Below are positions 25,288-35,155 of a stretch of DNA of 55,390 nt, piece by piece. Source of the stretch: Treponema sp. (lineage in GTDB: Bacteria; Spirochaetota; Spirochaetia; Treponematales; Treponemataceae); NCBI GenBank assembly GCA_014803985.1, contig JAAVAO010000056.1:1-55390 (forward strand), given 5' to 3'. Position numbers and translations under genes: made by a program. The notes below the pieces were generated by a model. The model searched no databases. It saw nothing but the letters and a program-made list of their open reading frames with translations, and was not told the DNA's origin. Numbering within the stretch: the stretch's first letter is position 1; each line of letters opens with the position of its first letter.

Positions 25288-26655
25288 ATGCAAGATTCAG
25301 AGATAAATAAAACGGCTCGAAATATTCGAGATGTAATTAGATATATAAAACGATTTCATAATGCAATTGCCATCATTTATCTTGATGATGAAGTTTTAGA
25401 CTCTCCGCTTTTTTCAAGCCATTTACGCGACATAAGCCTAATCCATCAGGCAGGATTAAAAGTTGTTGTTGTGCCTGGAGCAAGAAAAAGAATCGATCAA
25501 ATTCTTGACAATTCCAATATAAAGTGGGTATTTAAGAATGATGTTAGAATTACAACAGAAGATGCCATTCCGCAAATAAAAATGGCAGCCTTTGATGTTT
25601 CAAATATAGTGATGACTGGTCTTGCTTCGCATCAAATCACAGCCACAATCGGAAATTGGGTTAGAGCGCGCGCAAAAGGCATCATTGACGGCATAGATTT
25701 TGGAACTGCAGGAGAAATAGATCGCCTTCAAATAGATGCAATAAAAACTACTCTCGAAAGTGGATTTGTTCCCATTTTTCCGTGCATTGGATGGAGTTCA
25801 ACTGGAAAACCATACAATATTTCATCGATTTCTTTAGCGGCAAAAATCGCAATTGAATTACAGGCAGACAAACTCTTTTTTATGATTACGGATTCCGAAA
25901 TCACTTTCAAAAATTTTTCCATTCCTGAAAAAATTGGACTAGCCGAAGATTTTCATATTCCCGCAATGAATCTTGAAGAACTTGACGATTTTTTAACGAT
26001 AAACGAAAAAGAAGAAAATAAAACTATAGAACATTCCATTTTGACAAAAAGGCAAAAAATTATTTTTCTTTTAAAAACAGCGCGTCTTGCTTGCAAGAAC
26101 GGTGTTACTCGCTCCCATATTATAAACGCATCGACTGACGGTTCTCTTCCATGCGAAATATTCAGCGAGTTAGGATCAGGCACAATGATTTACTCTAGCA
26201 ACTATGGAGGCATTCGCACAATGACTCAACAAGATATTCCTTCTGTTCTTGCAATAATGAGACCATTCGTTCAAAGCAAAATTCTTCTTCCGCGCACTGA
26301 TTTAGAACTTTTAGAAAAACTTTCCGATTATATTGTCTACGAAATTGACGGCGGAATTAGAGCGTGCAGCGCACTTCATATTTATACAGACAATCAAGCG
26401 GAAATTGCTGCTCTTGCAGTTGACAGCGCATTTTCAAATCTTGGAATCGGTCCAAAAATGATGGACTTTTTAATAAAGCGTGCAAAATCTCTTGGAATAA
26501 CAAAAATTTTTATTTTAACTACACAAACTGCTGATTGGTTTGAAAAACTGCACTTTGTACCCGCAAGCATTTCTGATCTTCCAGAAAGTCGTCGTTCAAA
26601 ATGGAATAAAGAGCGCAATTCAAAAGTGTATGTGCTTGAACTGCAATCAAAATAG
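25288..26655 (+). CDS. argA: Amino-acid N-acetyltransferase (N-acetylglutamate synthase)
   Basis: A 455-residue two-domain enzyme for the first step of arginine synthesis, making N-acetylglutamate from glutamate and acetyl-CoA. Residues about 25-290 form an amino-acid-kinase-like domain (VVVVPGARKRIDQIL), the regulatory arginine-binding part in this family. Residues about 315-455 form a GNAT acetyltransferase domain (AEIAALAVDSAFSNLGIGPKMMDFLI). The length matches bacterial ArgA. No other arg genes are in the window. The start lacks a ribosome site and fits a leaderless transcript. Confidence 0.92.
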   Translation: MQDSEINKTARNIRDVIRYIKRFHNAIAIIYLDDEVLDSPLFSSHLRDISLIHQAGLKVVVVPGARKRIDQILDNSNIKWVFKNDVRITTEDAIPQIKMAAFDVSNIVMTGLASHQITATIGNWVRARAKGIIDGIDFGTAGEIDRLQIDAIKTTLESGFVPIFPCIGWSSTGKPYNISSISLAAKIAIELQADKLFFMITDSEITFKNFSIPEKIGLAEDFHIPAMNLEELDDFLTINEKEENKTIEHSILTKRQKIIFLLKTARLACKNGVTRSHIINASTDGSLPCEIFSELGSGTMIYSSNYGGIRTMTQQDIPSVLAIMRPFVQSKILLPRTDLELLEKLSDYIVYEIDGGIRACSALHIYTDNQAEIAALAVDSAFSNLGIGPKMMDFLIKRAKSLGITKIFILTTQTADWFEKLHFVPASISDLPESRRSKWNKERNSKVYVLELQSK

Positions 26656-26800
26656 AAATATTTTTTGACCAGCCAAACAAAAAGGTACAGTTCAAAAAAA
26701 ATTGCGCTTTTGACAGATTCATATATCTCTTGAAAGAGTGCAAGTAAATTTACAACCACAAGTACTTATTGGAATTAGGTACGAAGTTATACAGGGAAAT

Positions 26801-26843
26801 GTATCTTGCCTAGAAAATTTTTGTTTTTATCTAGTCAAGATAC
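26801..26843. repeat. Intergenic inverted repeat
   Basis: GTATCTTG-c-CTAG (26801-26813) pairs with CTAG-t-CAAGATAC (26831-26843) around a T-rich loop. It lies between argA and the SGNH hydrolase, which converge here, so it may be a terminator in both directions. Confidence 0.6.
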
Positions 26844-26928
26844 ATAAAAGATGTTCGATTCTTTTAGTCTCAAAGCCCTTCTAACTCATCCTGTTGAAAT
26901 CATTTGCAAACAAAGTAATATAACGTTT

Positions 26929-27633
26929 CTATTCTTTTTTGACGTTTGGAAGCTCTCTTTCCCAAACCTGCGCCATAAATGTATGACCTTCATAATTCGG
27001 GTGAATTCCATCACGACACATAAAATCACGATAATGACCTGTCTTTAAAATTTCAAAACGCATATCAACAAATTGCACATTGTTTTCACGACAATATTTT
27101 AAAATCGCAAAATTATAAATCTCATGGTTTTGATAAAGAACACTTGGCATATTTTTTGTAAAGTCACGCACACCTTGTTCATTAAAACTCTTGCATAAAT
27201 GCTCAAACCACCAATCTTCAACAAGAGGAGGCATAGTCATAAGAAGAGGAGTAATTTTGTTTTGACGACAAATTCCCACCATTTCATCAATAGTTTTTAT
27301 AAAATCGTCTAATGGAACTCGTGGATTATGAAATTCAGATGGAGATTCACAAACAATATTCCAATCATAGTCGCAATCATTCCCACCGCTTTCAATAATC
27401 GCAAGGTCAGAAATTACGCCTCTATCTATTTCTCGCCTTAACTTCCTAATGCCCTTTGTAACAATATTTCCAAAAACACTTTGATTGTTTAACTCAAATT
27501 GTAAGGTTTTGGCGGCGATCGAAAGACCGTTTTCTTCAAGAACATCAAAAAGATTTCCCGAATCAGTACCCGTCACCGCACCCTTTAGAATTGAATCTCC
27601 ATAAACAGAAATTTTGTTAATTCCATTCAACAT
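26929..27633 (-). CDS. SGNH/GDSL-family hydrolase
   Basis: A 234-residue esterase/lipase-fold protein. Block I is SVYGDSIL with the nucleophile Ser14. Block III is ESGGNDCDY with the oxyanion Asn. Block V is DGIHPNYEGH with the catalytic Asp and His near the C-terminus. No signal peptide, so it is cytoplasmic. GGGAGG precedes the ATG by 8 bases. The substrate is unknown; carbohydrate esters or lysophospholipids are typical for the family. It stands alone. Confidence 0.88.
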   Translation of the reverse strand: MLNGINKISVYGDSILKGAVTGTDSGNLFDVLEENGLSIAAKTLQFELNNQSVFGNIVTKGIRKLRREIDRGVISDLAIIESGGNDCDYDWNIVCESPSEFHNPRVPLDDFIKTIDEMVGICRQNKITPLLMTMPPLVEDWWFEHLCKSFNEQGVRDFTKNMPSVLYQNHEIYNFAILKYCRENNVQFVDMRFEILKTGHYRDFMCRDGIHPNYEGHTFMAQVWERELPNVKKE

Positions 27634-27696
27634 CTATAGCCTCCCTTTATTTTTAACAACGAAAGAATCTTCAGATTTTAAACCCTTGTTTATCGC

Positions 27697-28737
27697 TTAT
27701 TTTATCTTAACCAATGTAATATCAAATGCAAGATAAGAATTTTCAGGTATCACTCCAGGAATTCCTCTCTCTCCATAAGCCATATTTGGAGGTAACACTA
27801 CTGTCCTTGATTCTCCAAGTTTCATATCTTGAACCATAAGATCAAATCCTGGAATCATCATTCGTGCCGCAGTTTTAAATTCAAGAGGACCTCTGCCCGC
27901 TGACTCGTCAAAAACCTGTCCACTCACAAAATAGCCTTTATATTCAACAGCGACATCTTTGCCAGTCCCACATTTCTTTCCAGAGCCATCTTTTGTAATT
28001 TTGTAATAAATTCCATCAACTGTTTTAGTAAAATGAGGGAATTTTTTCTCAACTTCAGCAATTATTGCTTTGTCTTTAGCCTGTTTTGCAGCAAGAACTT
28101 TTTGCACTGCCTCTTCTGAATATGTATTCCAATTTTCTTGAGTTGTTCCAAAATTTTCAGCGTCCGCTCCCTGTCGAATAATTTTTACAGATTTTATAGA
28201 ATCCCCTTGCTCTACAGCATTCACCACAGTTTGACTCTTTGAATCAACAACTTTTCCAAAAATCGTATGCTTTCCGTTAAGCCACGGTGTTTCAACATGA
28301 GTGATAAAGAATTGGCTTCCATTTGTATTTGCACCAGAGTTTGCCATCGCAAGAACTCCAGGTCCATCGAATTTATATGAAGTTTCAACTTCATCTGCAA
28401 ATTTATAGCCAGGACCGCCTGTTCCATTTCCAAGAGGATCTCCACCTTGAATCATAAAGTCCTTTATGACGCGATGAAACTTCAATCCATCATAGAATTT
28501 TTTTCCGTCCGCAGCGTCAAGATTGCCTTCAGCAAGTCCAATAAAATTGCATACTGTTAAAGGCGCATCCTTATAATACAACTCCAAAACAATTTCTCCT
28601 TTTGAAGTATCCATAACCGCAAAAATACCGTCTTTTCCCTTAATTACATCCATAGAACTTCCTTTTGAATTGCACGCTCCATTCATCAAAAAGCTTGCTC
28701 CAAGAAGAGCGGCAAATACAATCTTTTTTATTTTCAT
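27697..28737 (-). CDS. Cyclophilin-FKBP fusion peptidyl-prolyl isomerase lipoprotein
   Basis: A 346-residue exported folding catalyst. The signal peptide ends in a lipobox (MNGAC, Cys near 22). A cyclophilin domain follows (about 38-190: [35 protein letters not shown]). A helical linker comes next, then an FKBP domain (about 245-346: [48 protein letters not shown]). ATG 28737, preceded by GGGGGA, is a better start than the TTG at 28749. It probably acts in the periplasm. The following gene in the operon direction is the SGNH hydrolase, 63 bases on. Confidence 0.93.
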   Translation of the reverse strand: MKIKKIVFAALLGASFLMNGACNSKGSSMDVIKGKDGIFAVMDTSKGEIVLELYYKDAPLTVCNFIGLAEGNLDAADGKKFYDGLKFHRVIKDFMIQGGDPLGNGTGGPGYKFADEVETSYKFDGPGVLAMANSGANTNGSQFFITHVETPWLNGKHTIFGKVVDSKSQTVVNAVEQGDSIKSVKIIRQGADAENFGTTQENWNTYSEEAVQKVLAAKQAKDKAIIAEVEKKFPHFTKTVDGIYYKITKDGSGKKCGTGKDVAVEYKGYFVSGQVFDESAGRGPLEFKTAARMMIPGFDLMVQDMKLGESRTVVLPPNMAYGERGIPGVIPENSYLAFDITLVKIK

Positions 28738-28761
28738 AAAATCCCCCAATTATATTTAAAC

Positions 28762-29556
28762 CTAAAACTGAACAAGACACCATTCGTAAATGGCCTTAAA
28801 CCTGTCAGTCATAGATTCTTCCATTTGCTTTCTTACATTAAACAAGGCAACTTTTTTGCAATCTGTATCAGCACTCATATAAATTACAAAACTATCTCCA
28901 CAGTCAATTGCAAGAATATTCATTTTTATAGTGCCCGGAGGACATGGATAAATTCCCATAATTCCAAATGGCAATAAATTTACAAAGGTCACCAAAAGCT
29001 CAGTTTCATTTTGCTTATAATTCAGTCTGTATTTAGTGTCTCCATACGTATTATCTTTTTGATAGCAATAAAGTTCTCTTCCATCTGCATTTCCTTCTAT
29101 CACATCGGGGATAGGATCATTTGAATCAGGATTTGCAATTGTATAAGACTTTTTATAAAGAATTTCTTTTCCTTCGTGATATTTCATTCCAACCATTTTG
29201 CTAATAGAACGAAAAACCACTGAAACATCTTGTATTGTAAAATCTGCGGATTCTGTTCCACTTTTTTCAGCAATCATAGTTTTTGGAACATAGTATAAAA
29301 ATTCAGCAACAAACGGAATATTCTTTGGATTTTTTTCAACTCGCGAATTTTCAATTGTTTCTTTATAACTTGAAACTGGAATCATTGAAAACTGCAAATC
29401 CTCTTTTGAATGAGACAAATAAATCATTCCATTTTCCTTGAGTTCAGACAAATATTTTTCAGGAACAATTTCTTCAACTGTCAATGCAAATGCAAAAGAA
29501 AAGCCAAAGGATAAATAAAGAACAAAAAATAAAAATTTAACAATCAACTTTTTCAT
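28762..29556 (-). CDS. Hypothetical exported protein
   Basis: A 264-residue protein with a signal peptide (hydrophobic to about residue 25, ending FAFA). The mature part is mixed alpha/beta with four cysteines, including a CPPGT turn, and no motif I can assign; it may belong to a spirochaete-specific DUF. It ends 24 bases before the PPIase gene in the same orientation, so the two are probably co-transcribed and the isomerase may act on it. Confidence 0.75.
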   Translation of the reverse strand: MKKLIVKFLFFVLYLSFGFSFAFALTVEEIVPEKYLSELKENGMIYLSHSKEDLQFSMIPVSSYKETIENSRVEKNPKNIPFVAEFLYYVPKTMIAEKSGTESADFTIQDVSVVFRSISKMVGMKYHEGKEILYKKSYTIANPDSNDPIPDVIEGNADGRELYCYQKDNTYGDTKYRLNYKQNETELLVTFVNLLPFGIMGIYPCPPGTIKMNILAIDCGDSFVIYMSADTDCKKVALFNVRKQMEESMTDRFKAIYEWCLVQF

Positions 29557-29740
29557 ATCTTCTCCCTAAATTTTATACAGAAAAGAACATTTCACTTTCC
29601 ATTTCCGTAATAAAACGCTATTTTGCAACGAAGTGAAAAATGGCACTGAAATAACAAGAATTTGCAATGTAAATGCAAAGTAAAAATAAGCAAGTTCTTG
29701 TTTTCGCTCAAATCCGTCAAAATAAAAGTACTGCAAACGG

Positions 29741-29792
29741 ACTTTTTATCATATTTTTTAAACAGAAAAAATCATATACAACGATAAAAAGT
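29741..29792. repeat. Hairpin in a 373-base gene-free stretch
   Basis: ACTTTTTATC (29741-29750) pairs exactly with GATAAAAAGT (29783-29792), with a further ATTTTTT/AAAAAAT pairing inside. It lies between the jag gene (minus strand, ending at 29930) and the hypothetical exported gene. It could terminate the jag transcript. The rest of the gap holds nothing I recognise. Confidence 0.55.
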
Positions 29793-29929
29793 ATCAAATG
29801 CAGAAACAGCTTTATTTACAAGCAGATTATCACGTTATCTAATAAAAATTCACAATTTCTATATATTAACTAAAGACTCTTTCTTATTAGATTTAGTTGC
29901 AAAATATAATTAAAAAATCAATAAACCGT

Positions 29930-30625
29930 TTATCTAGAAAATCCCTTATAAATAATTCTCACTTGCTTATAAAGACCATCCCCTTCAGATTTCGTTTCAA
30001 TATCAGGAATATCATTTAATGTTGTGTGTATAAGTCGTCTTTCAAAAGGATTCATTGGTTCAAGCAAAATCGATTTATGAGATTGATGTACTTTGTCCGC
30101 AGTTGTATACGCAAGACGAACAAGCGATTCTTCTCTGCGGATTCTATAATTTTCCGTATCAAGAATAATCCTCATTTCATCATAACCCATTTTTCCTGCA
30201 TAAATATTTGCAAGAAGTTGTAAAGCATCAAGATTTTTTCCCTTTCGACCAATCAAAATAGAAGAACTTTTAGAATCCAATTTTATTCCAAGTTTTTTTT
30301 CTTCTCTATATGTTATGCTCGCTTTTACATCATATCCCATTTTTTCAACGATTGTTGTGATAAACTCAATTATCTTTTGTTCAAATTCACTCTGTGGAAT
30401 AGAATTTGTTGTTTTTGAAGCACTTCTTTTTAACTCAGAATAACCATTCTTCACTTCAACATTGTCAACTGTATGAACACAAATTTTTACATATCCTTTT
30501 TTAAAAAGAGAATTTTTTTGTGTCTCAAGAATTTCCACGTCAAATTGATCGCGTTGCAACCCAAGTTCACTTGCAGCAATTTCAATCGCTTCTTTTTCTG
30601 TTTTTCCTTCAAATTCGTATGTCAT
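29930..30625 (-). CDS. jag: RNA-binding protein KhpB/Jag
   Basis: A 231-residue protein with an N-terminal Jag domain (2-50, YEFEGKTEKEAIEIA), a KH domain (about 85-160, with IGRKGKNLDALQLLAN as the GxxG loop) and a C-terminal R3H domain (about 165-231, NPFERRLIHTTL). It binds RNA and is linked to cell-envelope and division control. It follows yidC as in many bacteria. AGAGG precedes the ATG. Confidence 0.93.
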   Translation of the reverse strand: MTYEFEGKTEKEAIEIAASELGLQRDQFDVEILETQKNSLFKKGYVKICVHTVDNVEVKNGYSELKRSASKTTNSIPQSEFEQKIIEFITTIVEKMGYDVKASITYREEKKLGIKLDSKSSSILIGRKGKNLDALQLLANIYAGKMGYDEMRIILDTENYRIRREESLVRLAYTTADKVHQSHKSILLEPMNPFERRLIHTTLNDIPDIETKSEGDGLYKQVRIIYKGFSR

Positions 30626-30708
30626 TTTAAACCTCTATTTTTTTGGTTTTGAAAATCAAAACCATAATTTTCTCAAAGAACTTTTAAAAATTTGGTGCAA
30701 AAACAATG

Positions 30709-32481
30709 CTATCTTTTTCTTTTTTTATCTTCCAGTCTCGTTTCAGCTCTTTTTTTCTTCATCATATTGTTAATGACGATTTGCTGTCCCATTTGAAAAA
30801 TATTGCTTACAGTCCAATAAAGCAAAAGTCCTGACGGAGCATTGTAAAAAATAAAAAAGAAAACTATAGGCATTCCATACATCATCATCTTCATTTGCAT
30901 TTGAGAAGATCCTGCGGAAGCCGTTCCTCCATTCCCTGTAATTTTTCCATAAAACAGTTGAGAGGCAAGATAAATCAGTGGAAGAATTCTTAATTGGTTT
31001 CCAAAAAAAGGAATACTTCTTCTAAATGTATAAACGCTATCTCCAACTGAAAGATCGCTAATCCAGCCTGGAATAAAAACAGAGCCTCTAAATTCAAAAT
31101 AATTGTTAAACAAATTATACATTGCAAACAATATCAAGAACTGAACAATCATAGGCAGACATCCGCTCATTGGATTATATCCCGATTCTTGATACACTTT
31201 AGTCATTGCTTCATTTAATTTTTGTGGATTATCTTTATATTTTTCTTGGATAGCCTTTATCTTTGGCTGAATTTCCTGCATTTTAAGAGTTCCCATAGAT
31301 TGTTTTTTTGTAAATGGAAACATAATTGTCTTTATTATAATTGTCATTAAGATAATGGAAATTCCCCAGTTGTGAACAAATCTATTTACAATTTCCATAA
31401 TCCATTTCAAAATTGTTTCAAGCCATCCAAGCCATCCACTAGATTGCAAGCATTCTGAAAGACGTAATCCGTTTAAACCCCATCCATTTTTATCCGCCAA
31501 ATTATACACTTTTAAATCTTTTTCGTTTCGAGGTCCAAAATACATATAATAGGTGTCTTGAACATCTTGCTCGTTTATGGGTTTTCTTACCATAATTGCC
31601 TGTGCATTGGCATATTCATTCACTTCAACTTGACTTGAATAATAAGAATTATTCATCACCATTTTGTTTTCAGGAATTACAAGCTCAACAAAATATTTTC
31701 CAGCAATTCCATTCCACATATATGGCTTTTGATATTCTTTAAATTGTCTTGAACTTATAATCTGTCGTTTTGCTTTGCTGCCATTAAAAGAAATAAACTG
31801 TCTGTTTTCATATCTATTTAATTTTGGATCATAATGAGGACCGATTTGAGGTGAAGTTCTCAAATTATATCCTGTATTCGCAATGTCAATTTTATTCTCT
31901 TCATTTTCTCCGTGAATTAAAACATCCAGTTTGAACATAAATTCGCCTGGCATAAATGTATATCTTTTTCCAAGAATAAAACTGCTTTCAGATTCATCAT
32001 CATTTTTTACACGAAATTTTTTAGTGAATAACACTGTATTTTCATCTTTTTGTTCAACGGTAAACAAATCGTTTATAATCGGCGAATACACATCTCCAAA
32101 ACTCAATGCACATGCTCTATTGAATTCTGAAACATTATCAACCATTTGAACGCCTTCTCCTGTATCAACATCAATATGGTCGTTTAATTTAAAGCTTATT
32201 ATATCTCCACCACGATTTGTTAATTCAACTTCTATTTTTTCAAAATTCAAAACTATTTTCTTTTCTTCAAGTTTATCATTCTCTTCAATGTCAGAAAGAA
32301 TTGAGATTTTCTTTTGTGTATTTTCAATATCTTCTGTGTCAAACTGTTCGTCTTGAGGTATAACAGAATTTTCTTTTCTTTCAGCAGTATATGCATTTGG
32401 AAATAAAATAGGCTGAATAATAAATGCTCCAATAAGAACAATTGTAGAAAGAAGCATTGCAATTATAGTGTTTTTATTCAT
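30709..32481 (-). CDS. yidC: Membrane protein insertase YidC
   Basis: A 590-residue insertase. One N-terminal transmembrane helix is followed by a large periplasmic beta domain (about 60-335), as in Gram-negative YidC. The conserved five-helix core (about 350-575) contains SIILMTIIIKTIMFPFT, a coiled cytoplasmic loop, YNPMSGCLPMIVQ and LLLYWTVSNIFQ. The tail is basic (KKKRAETRLEDKKRKR). GGAG precedes the ATG. It lies between yidD and jag. Confidence 0.96.
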   Translation of the reverse strand: MNKNTIIAMLLSTIVLIGAFIIQPILFPNAYTAERKENSVIPQDEQFDTEDIENTQKKISILSDIEENDKLEEKKIVLNFEKIEVELTNRGGDIISFKLNDHIDVDTGEGVQMVDNVSEFNRACALSFGDVYSPIINDLFTVEQKDENTVLFTKKFRVKNDDESESSFILGKRYTFMPGEFMFKLDVLIHGENEENKIDIANTGYNLRTSPQIGPHYDPKLNRYENRQFISFNGSKAKRQIISSRQFKEYQKPYMWNGIAGKYFVELVIPENKMVMNNSYYSSQVEVNEYANAQAIMVRKPINEQDVQDTYYMYFGPRNEKDLKVYNLADKNGWGLNGLRLSECLQSSGWLGWLETILKWIMEIVNRFVHNWGISIILMTIIIKTIMFPFTKKQSMGTLKMQEIQPKIKAIQEKYKDNPQKLNEAMTKVYQESGYNPMSGCLPMIVQFLILFAMYNLFNNYFEFRGSVFIPGWISDLSVGDSVYTFRRSIPFFGNQLRILPLIYLASQLFYGKITGNGGTASAGSSQMQMKMMMYGMPIVFFFIFYNAPSGLLLYWTVSNIFQMGQQIVINNMMKKKRAETRLEDKKRKR

Positions 32482-32495
32482 TTTTTTCTCCGGTG

Positions 32496-32717
32496 TTATG
32501 GAACAGGATCGTATCCACCTTTAAAAAAGGGATTGCATTTTAAAATTCTTTTTATTGCTAAAAACGAACCTTTTATAGAACCATATTTTTTAATCACTTC
32601 CAATGCATATTGAGAACATGTTGGTCTGTATCTACAACATGAAGGAAACAAAGGAGAAATATATTTTTGGTAAAAGCGAATAAAAAAACAGAAAAATTCC
32701 GAAACAAAATTTTTCAT
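32496..32717 (-). CDS. yidD: Membrane protein insertion efficiency factor YidD
   Basis: A 73-residue protein with the YidD signature: [20 protein letters not shown] followed by [12 protein letters not shown] and a C-terminal [14 protein letters not shown]. It overlaps rnpA by 4 bases (ATGA) and precedes yidC by 14 bases, so all three are one transcript. Confidence 0.95.
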   Translation of the reverse strand: MKNFVSEFFCFFIRFYQKYISPLFPSCCRYRPTCSQYALEVIKKYGSIKGSFLAIKRILKCNPFFKGGYDPVP

Positions 32718-33073
32718 TCTTTTATCAGTCCTATTTTAGTGAATAATGCGTTCAATTGAGCGCATCTTAAGCTGAAAGAGTCGTTGTTTGGATAAACCAA
32801 TAACAATATATCATATCCTATATTCAGCTGAGATTTTAGCAAGCGATAGGCTTCTCTGCTGTACCTTTTAGACAAATTTCTTTGTATAGCATTGCCATAT
32901 CCACGGGGTAAAGGAAAACCAATTCTATTGATTTCAAGATTATTTTCCAAAACAAAAATTTTTGCTCCAGAAACACTCGCCTTTTTTCCGTATTTAAACA
33001 GATTTTTAAATTCAACTGGACTTTTTATTCTTTCAGATCTCTTAAAAAGTCCAGTTTTAAAGCCTGTTTCCAT
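32714..33073 (-). CDS. rnpA: Ribonuclease P protein component
   Basis: A 119-residue basic protein that supports the catalytic RNA in tRNA 5' processing. It shows the [21 protein letters not shown]-terminus and the [18 protein letters not shown] helix, a variant of the usual RNRxKRxxRE motif. Two starts are possible: ATG 33073, with AAGG too close to it, and TTG 33088, which overlaps the rpmH stop (TTGA) and could be coupled. I chose the ATG. Confidence 0.9.
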   Translation of the reverse strand: METGFKTGLFKRSERIKSPVEFKNLFKYGKKASVSGAKIFVLENNLEINRIGFPLPRGYGNAIQRNLSKRYSREAYRLLKSQLNIGYDILLLVYPNNDSFSLRCAQLNALFTKIGLIKE

Positions 33074-33084
33074 CCTTAAAAATA

Positions 33085-33240
33085 TCAATAAGGTTTCTTT
33101 TCATCAGAAACAGTTAACTTTTTTCTTCCTTTCGCTCGTCTTCTTGCAAGAATTTTTCGTCCGCCTTTTGTTGCCATTCTAGCCCTAAAGCCAAATTTTC
33201 TATTGCGTTTTACTCTACTAGGTTGATATGTTCGTAACAT
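33085..33240 (-). CDS. rpmH: 50S ribosomal protein L34
   Basis: A 51-residue protein, [20 protein letters not shown] at the N-terminus then [21 protein letters not shown], the standard L34 pattern with a short C-terminal extension. AAGGAG stands 10 bases before the ATG. Stop and rnpA start region overlap or abut. Confidence 0.96.
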   Translation of the reverse strand: MLRTYQPSRVKRNRKFGFRARMATKGGRKILARRRAKGRKKLTVSDEKKPY

Positions 33241-33288
33241 AGAACTATAACTCCTTACTTAATAAAAATCGAAATCATTTAGTGTGTT

Positions 33289-33318
33289 AATATATCATTT
33301 ATTGCATTTTTTGGTCAA
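33289..33318 (-). promoter_or_regulatory. rpmH-rnpA-yidD-yidC promoter
   Basis: On the minus strand TTGACC (33313-33318), 18 bases, TATATT (33289-33294), about 49 bases before the rpmH ATG. Confidence 0.65.
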
Positions 33319-33509
33319 GGGTTAATTTGCCATTCTAATAAATAAGAGAATAACTCTTATCTAAAATTGTATGCAAAATCAATTTTAGTATGCAATTCTA
33401 CAGAAATTGATTCAGTTACTTTCAATTTTAAGAAAACTAAAATCTTAAAACTCATAATACTCTATTTCCACTGACGTATACTAATTATCCGTCATTACTT
33501 TAAATTATA

Positions 33510-34022
33510 TTAGTTTTTACTATCTTTTTTCATATTTTCAAATTTTTTCAACAATTCGTCAGGAAGGGTATATGATTTTTCTGTTTCCTTTTTATTTTCT
33601 TTTGTTTCATATTTTTCAAGAATTTTTTCTTCCCGTGAATTTTTTTTAAATTCTTTTTGCCTCTCAATTTTTAAACGTTCATCATAATTTATTTCGTATA
33701 GTTTTGCATCGCTTCCCTTAAGTCTAAAAGCAAGAGAGCGTATTTTCAAGTCTGGAACAAACATATTCAATCCATTCAAAATAAATTTTGAATTCATTTG
33801 CATTGTTTGAATCCATCCGTTATGAGTTGCTTCCACCAACAATATATTATTTTTTATGTCCACCAACGAAGTGTTTTCATACAGATTTTGACCGCATCCG
33901 TTTATCTTTTTTAAAATCTTTTCCCAAACGGAAATAAGCCGTGAACTTTCACTTTTTTTACTTTCAGTTATTTTATCAAATATTGAATTTACAATAAAGT
34001 CCGCACCCTTTATTTCATTCAT
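33510..34022 (-). CDS. DUF721 (DciA-like) protein
   Basis: A 170-residue protein. The central part (about 35-110) matches DUF721: a helix leading to ISVWEKI, then VDIKNNILLVEATHNGWIQTM and a helix. The rest is charged and probably disordered. Family members near recF are related to DciA, a helicase loader or partner. The ATG at 34022 overlaps the recF stop in ATGA; an alternative ATG lies at 34031. Confidence 0.82.
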   Translation of the reverse strand: MNEIKGADFIVNSIFDKITESKKSESSRLISVWEKILKKINGCGQNLYENTSLVDIKNNILLVEATHNGWIQTMQMNSKFILNGLNMFVPDLKIRSLAFRLKGSDAKLYEINYDERLKIERQKEFKKNSREEKILEKYETKENKKETEKSYTLPDELLKKFENMKKDSKN

Positions 34023-35119
34023 AAAGTCCATTCCCCATTCTTTATAGTATAAATTTTTGTTTCTTGTCTTTTGTATCTTTCGTAAGGCTCTCCTGGTAAA
34101 AATGTGCAAAAAAGTTGATCATATTCTGGAATAGCGGAAGTGAATTTTTGTCTTTTATCGGGATCTAATTCAAGCATAACATCGTCCATCAATAAGACTG
34201 GTTTTATTCCCGTAATTTGAGTGTAATACACTGCCTGTGAAACTCTTAAAAGAAGAGCCGTAAGTCTACATTGACCAGTTGATGCATTTGGAATAAATTG
34301 TCTTTTATCTTTTACAAAAATCACTTTATCTCTATGAGGACCTGACAAAGTAGTGCACAATATCCTGTCTTTTTCTCTTTTTTCATAAAGAATATGTAAA
34401 ACATCATCCACATTTGGAATTCTACTTCCGAATTCCTGTTTTATTTCTTTCCAAGACGGCGAATAACAAATAGAGACACCTTCAATCCCTGAAATTTGTT
34501 CGTATAACTTTCCAAAAATCTCATTGAATTGAAATATCGCCTTTTTTCTTTTTTTTTGGATTTCAAGACCTTTTTGGGCTAATTGAACATCATAAATTTC
34601 AATCATATTATAGTCTTTTTCTTTTAAGAGAATATTTCGTGTCTTTAAAATTTTTTTATAACTTCTCAAATCGTCAATATAAAATTCATCATACATAGTT
34701 AAAGATTGATCTAAAAAAAAACGTCGTTTTTCAGGCTCACCAATTGCAAAATCCATATCACTATGCGAAAAAAGAACACATGGAATAGTGTTTATAAGCT
34801 CTTTTCTGTCGTGTATTTTTTTTCCATTTTTTTCAATTTGTTTTTTATCTTTTTCGTAGACAATTTTTATTTGGTGAGAATTTTCATTTTGATTTTTATA
34901 AAATGAAATGACACTAAAATTGTCTTTTCCATAAGAAATTATTTGAGAATCAGTTCGCGTTCTAAAAGATGAACCATAGGCCGAATAGTAAAGACTTTCT
35001 AAAAGATTGCTTTTTCCCTGTCCATTTTCACCTACAAAATAAATTTCCTTCGATGACAAATCTATTTTGTCATTTTTTAAATTGCGAAAATTACATAAAG
35101 CAACAGAAAGAAAAGGCAT
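34019..35119 (-). CDS. recF: DNA replication and repair protein RecF
   Basis: A 366-residue SMC-like ATPase for gap repair and fork restart. It has Walker A GENGQGKSN near the N-terminus, the signature STGQCRLTALLLRVSQA, and Walker B VLLMDDVMLELD. It follows dnaN by 36 bases. No clear ribosome site. Confidence 0.95.
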   Translation of the reverse strand: MPFLSVALCNFRNLKNDKIDLSSKEIYFVGENGQGKSNLLESLYYSAYGSSFRTRTDSQIISYGKDNFSVISFYKNQNENSHQIKIVYEKDKKQIEKNGKKIHDRKELINTIPCVLFSHSDMDFAIGEPEKRRFFLDQSLTMYDEFYIDDLRSYKKILKTRNILLKEKDYNMIEIYDVQLAQKGLEIQKKRKKAIFQFNEIFGKLYEQISGIEGVSICYSPSWKEIKQEFGSRIPNVDDVLHILYEKREKDRILCTTLSGPHRDKVIFVKDKRQFIPNASTGQCRLTALLLRVSQAVYYTQITGIKPVLLMDDVMLELDPDKRQKFTSAIPEYDQLFCTFLPGEPYERYKRQETKIYTIKNGEWTL

Positions 35120-35155
35120 AAATTTTTATTTACAAAATTTTTAAAAAATCACCTT